From Lindgomyces ingoldianus (Eukaryota; Ascomycota; Dothideomycetes; Pleosporales; Lindgomycetaceae), in the NCBI RefSeq assembly GCF_010093535.1, contig NW_022985222.1, positions 128,686-192,685 of the forward strand: a DNA stretch of 64,000 bases, in the 5' to 3' direction. Every line of letters starts with the position of its first letter. Within the stretch, counting starts at the first letter, position 1. This document shows positions 58,291 to 64,000 of the stretch, one piece after another. The translations under genes and the position numbers were made by a program. Under the pieces are notes generated by a model. That model ran no database searches and had not been told where the DNA came from. It saw only the letters and a list, made by a program, of their open reading frames with translations.

Positions 58291-59192
58291 TGGTATTTAG
58301 AGATATATTTACTTGTAATGGCATTGGCGTTTGTTGGGTGTTTGTGGTGAGGATTTTGTTGCTTGCTTTCAAGATACCTCGGGCATGGAAAATAGTATGG
58401 ATATGTATGGAATGTAAAATTGAATATAGCATAGCATAGATGGCAGATTAGAGGGGATATTCGATTCTATTTTGTTTAATTGATAAAGTATATTCCTTTC
58501 ATTCATTTTGGCACGTTTCCTTCAACATTGTTGATAAAATTTCACTGATGGACTATCTGGGAAAGCCTAGACGCAGAAGCTCTGTTTCTTACTGATCTAA
58601 TTGAAATTTCCTTTGCTAATGTCGCTTCAGCGAAAATGCACGCTCGTTGTGGACTCCCATGAATGCCGAGCGTGCAAGTGCAATGCACCTAACCCGGAAG
58701 ACTAGGTTTCTAAGATCCTACGTGATGAAAAGAGCCGCATACCAGAATGGGTATTCTGAATCTTTGCGACATCCGAATTGGGTACCTACAAATAGCAACG
58801 AAACATTGGGATCGGCGGGTGGCGCCGCTCTGTGGGACAGTCAGAAGGACCCGCGCCGGCGCCACATGAAACGGTGGCGCTGTGGAGAGAGGACAGTCAG
58901 AAAGGCCAGTCAGCCGAGTGCGTCTCAAGGAAATGCTTATTTGACTCTAGCTCTCGTCTGACGACGTCTAAGCTAGTTTTAATATTACTTGCATGTGCCT
59001 AAGCCGTTTTGGCGGGGCTTGCATGTAGCAGTAATGCTGATGGCAGATGTTCTCTGGTGGAAATGATGATAGCTGGTTTGGAGGTACAGGCGAGGACATC
59101 CGCCGACATGACAGACGTGAACACCCCAACGTCCAGCAACTGATTCTGAAGCATCTTTCCATTCCCAATAACTCGATATCAATTGTTCAACC
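58291..59192. promoter_or_regulatory. ABC-transporter 3' flank and dehydrogenase upstream region
   Basis: 0.9 kb. No gene. A direct duplication lies upstream of the dehydrogenase: GTGGCGCCGCTCTG...GGACAGTCAGAA (58819-58846) and GTGGCGCTGTGG...GGACAGTCAGAA (58874-58902), with a GCGCCGGCGCC palindrome between. Spacing and repetition suggest regulatory sites, but no factor can be named. Confidence 0.4.
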
Positions 59193-60038
59193 ATGGAGAC
59201 TAAAACCATCGTACTCGTCACCGGCGCTAACTCTGGCATCGGGCTCGCCGCAATCCGCTCATTCTGGTCATCTCCAAAAGACTACCATATCCTCGCCGCC
59301 GGTCGCACTCTCCAGAAAGTTCAAGATGCTATTAGTCCGATCCGCAGCACGCCCTCTCCAGGCATCAGCACCATCGAAGAAATCGAACTCGATATCTCAG
59401 ACGATGCCTCGATCGCCAAAGGCGTCGAATATGTGCGGAGCAAATACGGCCGCCTTGACAGCCTCGTCAACAACGCTGGAGGCGGCTTCGACACCGACTA
59501 CCAAAATAACACAATGTCGCAACGCGAAGCGTGGACCCGTACCATGGACCTAAATGTCAGTTCCCCGCAGGTCATGACAACGGAATTTGCGCCGCTCTTG
59601 TTGAAATCTTCTGATCCAAGACTGCTTTTCATTACGAGCGGAATGTCATCTTTAGAGGAGGAAAGCATGAGGCAAACACCCGGCGAAGACCGCAAACTCC
59701 CGTTTGGTGCCGGGTGGCCGAAGCCCGAGAGAATGGCTGCGACGAACGCTTATGCGTATCGTGTTAGCAAGACCGCACTGAATATGATGTTCCTGCACTG
59801 GGTGCGATTGTTCGAGAAAGATGGCGTTAAGTGTTTTAGTTTATCACCGGGTTTTCTCGCGACGAATCTGGCCGGAGATCCTTCGATCATGAAGAAGGCG
59901 GGTGCAGGTGATCCCAGTCTAGGCGGTGACTTCATTCGCGATGTTGTGGAAGGGAAAAGGGATGAGCATGTTGGGAGGGTTATTAGACGGACAAATGATA
60001 TGTATGGGAAGCGAAACAATTTCGTTCAGCCGTGGTAG
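59193..60038 (+). CDS. Short-chain dehydrogenase/reductase
   Basis: Intronless, 281 residues, good ATG context (CAACCATGG). A classical SDR: cofactor motif TGANSGIG (10-17), AAGR at 35-38 which favours NADP(H), LDISDD, NNAG (93-96), catalytic Ser149 in ITSGMSS, and Tyr189-x3-Lys193 in YRVSK. The C-terminal part SPGFLATNLAG is typical of fungal SDRs near biosynthetic genes. It should reduce a ketone or oxidise an alcohol on a small molecule. It is transcribed in the same direction as the ABC transporter 0.9 kb upstream and convergently with the ATP-grasp gene. Substrate unknown. Confidence 0.88.
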   Translation: METKTIVLVTGANSGIGLAAIRSFWSSPKDYHILAAGRTLQKVQDAISPIRSTPSPGISTIEEIELDISDDASIAKGVEYVRSKYGRLDSLVNNAGGGFDTDYQNNTMSQREAWTRTMDLNVSSPQVMTTEFAPLLLKSSDPRLLFITSGMSSLEEESMRQTPGEDRKLPFGAGWPKPERMAATNAYAYRVSKTALNMMFLHWVRLFEKDGVKCFSLSPGFLATNLAGDPSIMKKAGAGDPSLGGDFIRDVVEGKRDEHVGRVIRRTNDMYGKRNNFVQPW

Positions 60039-60571
60039 TTGACTCGCGGAAGCCGTCCGAGCTCGTTAATATCCGAATCACCTGTCCGTCTGCATGGCTC
60101 ACCCTCGTATTTAAACAAATTTAGTGTTCGTTTTTCTGCTACGGGTTTAAAAGATGGCTAGACGAGTGTGTGTTGAATGGCCCTTAATTCGGATCGAGTA
60201 TTGTTTACATGGCTGTGGTTCGTTAGAATGGCTCCTTGGCGCCGCTGTTACCTGCTAATGTTACTTGAAGCCCCAAACCCCCAACCTTGAGACGCCGGTT
60301 TTCACCTCCTTGAAAATCTCACGAGGTACATTAATCATCCTTAGGAGCGGACACACCGTGTTTCTAGGTTTAGCTACATAATTCTACCGTACTACTCCCT
60401 AGGAATTCCATTCCTCGATACAAGGACATCCAAACTACGAAATCAAGAGGGAATGAAGTGGTACACTCGCTTTGTACTATTACAGAGAACTCCTCAACAA
60501 TTATGAAAACCAGACCTTGTAACAAAAGAAACCCATACAACGCGCGCTTTTGAATTAGACACCAAACCTGT
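60039..60571. other. Convergent 3' region between SDR and ATP-grasp genes
   Basis: About 530 bp with no supported gene; presumably both 3' UTRs and terminators. Confidence 0.5.
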
Positions 60572-62605
60572 CTACGAGTACTCAATCTGGATATCCTGTC
60601 TCAATGCCTTCGCAATCTCTAACACCTCCATCCTGCTCTTCCTAGAAAAGATGTTCATGTACGCAACGAACGTGTTCACACCGGAGCTTGGTTTTGGGAC
60701 CTTATCGCCTTTCTGGATAAACGTCATGCTCCTAGACACATTCTTGGCGAGATGCGGCTGTCGCTCCAACAATTCGGTAGTGACGTCGCCAGACTCCCAG
60801 ATGCCTTCCTTCGAGTCGCCGAAAGCCGCCGAGATGAAAACCATATCGGCATGGTACTGAGCGCCGTTGCGGAATTGCTGCGATAGTGCTTGCACGCGCG
60901 CGGAATCGCGAAGAGCAATCAACATAGTAAGAGCCCAGTAGTCAATGCCGTAGGTAGTTTCGACAATGCCAGTTGCCTTCATCCCTGGTGGGCGGGGATT
61001 GACCTCAATGACCCACACGCTGGGTGGTGCTGCGGCAGGCTTGGAAGTCTCCTGGAGCTCGTACATTCCGTGGTCGATCGACTTCCATTCAAGAGTGGAA
61101 TCCTGCATACGGGCTTCGCAATGGAAAATCCCATTTCGGAAGCCAAGTCGTAGAAGCGTCTGGTGGAAGTGGCTTCGCAACGTGGTTTGCTCGTTCACGG
61201 GGAGTTGGGAAGGTGAGCAAGTGTCCATCTCATGGAAATCATCTTGAGTTCCGTTTTCTGCGCCCTTGGGATACTCGTCGCCGATTTCGGAGAATAGGAT
61301 TTCGCCGTCGTACAGAACTATGTTAACGTCGATCTCAGGGCCATCGCAATAGTGCTCCATTACGAACTCAGCTCCATGGCGATCGGTGTTGATGCGACTG
61401 ACTTGGCGAGCAAGATCTGCTGCATCATCGACTTTGAAGACATCCTCGGAGCCCCATCCATTGCAGGGCTTGACGATGATCGGGTAAGGCAGGGTTTGAG
61501 TTGCGGCGATATTGAGAGCCTCATCTGCGCTAGCAGCACGAAACGCTTCGTGGCCCTCGAAAGCACTCATCTTATACTTGTTGGTTGCAATCTCAAATGC
61601 AGACGCCGGTTCACAAGCCAAACCTAGCTCCTCTGCAGCTGCAGTGATAAACGTCTGGAAACAGTCGAAGATGGTCAAAAGAGCGTCGACCTTGAGCCCA
61701 GATTGTTTGACGGCAGCTACGATCCTAGCCGGAAACTCCGCATCGAAGCCGAATTTGATTGGAACGAAAGCCTTACGCCAGTGGGCATATTCGGATCCTT
61801 CCAGCCAGTGACCTTGGACAGCAAGGACTACAACATCAAGGCCAAGGGCTTTGGCAGCCCCGTAAATGTTCTCCGCCGTGCCTCCACGAGAGGGGTGGAC
61901 AGTGCTACCCTCGAGGAAGGCGACAGTCTTGCGTCGAAGGCCTGGCATAACCCACTGGAACGAAAGTCGGTTGTGGAGCTCCAATTGGACGTTGCGCAGC
62001 ATGAGATCCGCAATCTCGGCGCTCTCGTTGGATCGGAGAATAATACCACCAGCAGACTCTGTAAGAAGGGAGATCAGATCCGCAGAGGTATCCCACGGCT
62101 TTCCCGTATAGTGTTCGAGAGGCGTGGCCAAAGACCTCACTTCCTCGATACACTCCATGTCTACCATACGCAGCGGAATGATATCTGAGCGGACAATTTT
62201 GCCCTCAACTCGTGGTGCGATAAGCTTTACACTGCGAGGGACCCATTTCCCGTCCAAGATAGTGGAAGCAAGGCAGTCGAGGAGAAATTGGAACGAAGCA
62301 AATGAAGCGGAGCACTTGAAGTCTGACGGCAGCAGTTCCTTTGTCCATCCGTTTGAAGACTCGATAAAGATAGGCCCGCTCATAAGCGACTGCGCGGGAC
62401 GGAGGGGGCCAGAAATGGCCTCAAGACGCAGGTCGACAGATTGGAACCATGGCTGGTGTGGAGTAGATGTATGATTGATGATATCCCACGTGCATTTCCA
62501 ACTTGCTGTAGTATCTTGTGAGCACAAGTTATTTTTATGCGATAAAACAGGAAGCAACTTACCCTTTGACCCTTCAATCGACTTGACGGTGATCTTACAA
62601 GCCAT
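60572..62605 (-). CDS. ATP-grasp ligase, carnosine-synthase-like
   Basis: Best model: complement join 60572-62505, 62563-62605, 658 residues. The 57-nt intron (GTAAGT...CTACAG) has no in-frame stop, so retention would give 677 residues. Residues about 15-235 are an N-terminal region I cannot assign. The ATP-grasp fold follows: pre-ATP domain (NIYGAAKALGLDVVVLA, FDCFQTF), nucleotide lysine Lys360 in IVKPCNGWGSEDV, EHYCDGPEIDVNIVLYDGEI, GIFHCEAR, and the metal-binding EVNPRPPGMK (Glu515, Asn517, Arg519). Such enzymes activate a carboxylate as acyl phosphate and join it to an amine; this wording is closest to carnosine-synthase/bacilysin-type amino-acid ligases. Cytosolic. Likely the bond-forming enzyme of the locus; substrates unknown. 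Confidence 0.85.
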   Translation of the reverse strand: MACKITVKSIEGSKGKLLPVLSHKNNLCSQDTTASWKCTWDIINHTSTPHQPWFQSVDLRLEAISGPLRPAQSLMSGPIFIESSNGWTKELLPSDFKCSASFASFQFLLDCLASTILDGKWVPRSVKLIAPRVEGKIVRSDIIPLRMVDMECIEEVRSLATPLEHYTGKPWDTSADLISLLTESAGGIILRSNESAEIADLMLRNVQLELHNRLSFQWVMPGLRRKTVAFLEGSTVHPSRGGTAENIYGAAKALGLDVVVLAVQGHWLEGSEYAHWRKAFVPIKFGFDAEFPARIVAAVKQSGLKVDALLTIFDCFQTFITAAAEELGLACEPASAFEIATNKYKMSAFEGHEAFRAASADEALNIAATQTLPYPIIVKPCNGWGSEDVFKVDDAADLARQVSRINTDRHGAEFVMEHYCDGPEIDVNIVLYDGEILFSEIGDEYPKGAENGTQDDFHEMDTCSPSQLPVNEQTTLRSHFHQTLLRLGFRNGIFHCEARMQDSTLEWKSIDHGMYELQETSKPAAAPPSVWVIEVNPRPPGMKATGIVETTYGIDYWALTMLIALRDSARVQALSQQFRNGAQYHADMVFISAAFGDSKEGIWESGDVTTELLERQPHLAKNVSRSMTFIQKGDKVPKPSSGVNTFVAYMNIFSRKSRMEVLEIAKALRQDIQIEYS

Positions 62606-63504
62606 AGATGCAAATTAGGAAAGGTTGTCTATTGCGACGCTGGAAATTTGGCGGTTTAGAAATCTTATGAAAATAAAGATCGATCAAGTTGGCAAAGAAA
62701 AGTAAAAGAGGCAAAAATGCAGCAGAAGCAGTACGCTTTGGTATGAGTTCTAGGAAATGTTTCTAGGTCTGAAAGCAGCGTTTGTACTTTTAGAGCTTCT
62801 TGTATAGTCTCCAAGGCCTACTTTCGTTGCTTCATGGCAACCTCAGATGCTAAGTCCAGCCTTGCGCCGAGTCAGCCATGGCGATAAGATGGGGCTGTTA
62901 GGGGCCGTTTGGGATTAGGCGCGCTCCCACCATAGTCAGAGTACGAGACCCACGTCTAGCTTACCGAGTGGCATTGTAAGCTAGAAAGAACGGGCACACC
63001 TTCTGACTAGGCTTGGCTTAGATGTGGGCGAGGTGGAATAGAGTCAGGATTGGGTTCCCTGTCTGAATTTTGCAGAGCGCCTGAGTAAGGTCTGTACCTG
63101 ACTGTCTCGGAGGTCAGGTACCCGCTCCATCCATGTCGTCCGGACTCAGGCGGTTTTGCCACGTGCTCGCCAGCCACACTCGGACCTCCTCGAAGAACAC
63201 TCAGCACGACACACCAGTCCGCCTAACAGCTATCCAAAGATGTTGATGTATTTCACTAGAAGAATGGCCTTCATCACAACCTCCAATTCCACTTCCAACC
63301 CCAAGATCAACTTTCAGCTTCGAGATCCACTCTTTAATTCGAGATCTACTTCCATCTTCTTCGCTCCATACCCCAACTGCCGTCAGAATTTGTCCAATCA
63401 GAGCAAGGCATCTCGTCCAATCAAAAGTTTCCTTCAAGTTCAGCAAAGAGTACTCAACTTTGCCTTGTTCAGTCCACGATTTTCATTTCAGAAAACCATA
63501 CACG
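62606..63504. promoter_or_regulatory. Divergent promoter between ATP-grasp and oxidoreductase genes
   Basis: About 900 bp shared by the two divergent starts. It contains a perfect inverted repeat GTACCTGAC-N10-GTCAGGTAC (63094-63102 and 63113-63121), a CGG-N7-CGG pair at about 63140-63152 of the type bound by Zn2Cys6 regulators, and a CACGTG E-box at about 63161-63166. Co-regulation of both genes is inferred from this arrangement. Confidence 0.5.
63094..63121. promoter_or_regulatory. Perfect 9-bp inverted repeat, operator-like
   Basis: GTACCTGAC at 63094-63102 and GTCAGGTAC at 63113-63121, separated by 10 bp. About 490 bp from the ATP-grasp start and 380 bp from the oxidoreductase start. It looks like a dimeric regulator site; the regulator is unknown. 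Confidence 0.45.
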
Positions 63505-64000
63505 ATGCCTCTTATAACACCCATTGTTGCCGCCGTTTCGGAGCCTACGGCTAAACCCGCTAGGTTCCTGTTAGTCGGAGTTGGCCCTCATGCCAAGCGC
63601 ACCTTCATCAAGCATCTCAAGGTCCTTAAAGACGAAGGAAAAGCCGAACTGGTCGCGGCCGTTGATGTCATCCCAAACCAGGCTCGAACGGAAGAATACG
63701 CAGCAGTCCACTTCCCCGGGCCCGAACTGATCTTCGTTCCTATGTTCCGCGACCCGATGCCGCCGAGTGTTGTGGTTCAGCTCGACGAAGTCGTTGCTCG
63801 CCTTGGTATCGACTGCGTTATCATTAGCGCAGAGCCGGAATGCCACAAAGCATACGGTCTTTGGGCGATTCGTCATGGACTTCATGTCATTATGGACAAA
63901 CCTATTACTGTTCGCAGAAACGCCGTTACGGATATCAGCCAGGCTGCCGGTATCTCGGAGGACTACCATGAGCTGTTGGAAGCATATAATGAGCTCCAGA
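63505..64000 (+). CDS. Gfo/Idh/MocA-family oxidoreductase (5' part, cut by window edge)
   Basis: Open from ATG 63505 to the last base, 165 codons without a stop or an intron signal; the 3' end lies outside. The N-terminal Rossmann fold starts after a short leader (ARFLLVGVGPHAKRTFIKHL). LVAAVDVIPNQ gives the acidic end of strand 2, and DCVIISAEPECHKAYGLWAI precedes the family lysine motif MDKPITV (Lys132). The glycine motif is the looser GVGPHAKR form. Members are NAD(P)-dependent dehydrogenases or reductases of sugars, imines and small acids. Divergent from the ATP-grasp gene, so probably a partner in the same pathway. Confidence 0.8.
   Translation, partial: MPLITPIVAAVSEPTAKPARFLLVGVGPHAKRTFIKHLKVLKDEGKAELVAAVDVIPNQARTEEYAAVHFPGPELIFVPMFRDPMPPSVVVQLDEVVARLGIDCVIISAEPECHKAYGLWAIRHGLHVIMDKPITVRRNAVTDISQAAGISEDYHELLEAYNELQ

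Noticed and set aside
58621..58704. Cys-rich peptide that might be a Zn2Cys6 cluster start
   Set aside because: The cysteine spacing does not match C-x2-C-x6-C-x5-12-C-x2-C-x6-8-C and the frame stops after 28 codons.
63571..63969. Minus-strand ORF of 132 codons at the right edge
   Set aside because: Shadow of the Gfo/Idh/MocA oxidoreductase coding sequence.
1..64000. tRNA, rRNA or CRISPR features
   Set aside because: I looked for GGTTCGA-type T-loops with matching stems and for regularly spaced repeats and found none convincing; CRISPR is not expected in a fungus.

Overview
The window looks like a chromosomal segment of a filamentous ascomycete (Pezizomycotina). Genes are split by short 47-93 nt introns with GT...CTAAC...AG signals. 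The protein families are typical of moulds: a Vam7-like SNARE, a CE3-like GDSL esterase, a But2-domain secreted protein, a GPI-anchored wall protein, DUF7053 and DUF1772 proteins, and a full-length ABCB transporter. A strongly AT-rich repeat domain carries the transition signature of repeat-induced point mutation (RIP). I cannot name the species; a Leotiomycete-like relative is only a guess.

Bases 1 to about 20.4 kb are a repeat graveyard with no intact host gene. Several elements can be delimited exactly from termini and target-site duplications (TSDs). Family M is a palindromic TIR element at TA targets, with three copies, one split by nested insertions. LTR family A has a 2.1 kb element (TSD CTTAG) and two solo LTRs (TSDs AACTA and CTAAA). 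Family B has three solo LTRs. Family C has a solo LTR (TSD ATAAC) and a short element with a gag-like remnant (TSD GCTAG). Family D is one solo LTR (TSD CTTTA). A 4.7 kb unit is bounded by perfect 31-bp inverted repeats. Minisatellites are common, and one of 30 bp borders the only assembly gap (11149-11558).

From 20.7 to about 45.2 kb lie ordinary genes: VAM7-like SNARE, CE3-like esterase, ALKBH6-like dioxygenase, an F-box/LRR protein with a C-terminal CaaX-type motif, a DUF7053 protein, a DUF1772 membrane protein, an SCP2-like/alpha-beta-hydrolase fusion, a But2-domain protein and a serine/tyrosine-rich GPI protein. Two introns here can only be joined in frame with GC-AG splice sites. Long intergenic stretches of 1-5 kb hold nothing I can support.

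From about 51 kb to the right edge is a group that looks like a small specialised-metabolite locus: a decayed cytochrome P450, an intact 1275-residue ABCB exporter, a short-chain dehydrogenase, a carnosine-synthase-like ATP-grasp ligase, and divergently from it a Gfo/Idh/MocA oxidoreductase that runs off the window. There is no NRPS or PKS in view. If the genes work together, the product would be an ATP-grasp-made amide or dipeptide, reduced or oxidised and exported. That reading is inference from co-location and family knowledge. It is the best candidate here for an undescribed system.
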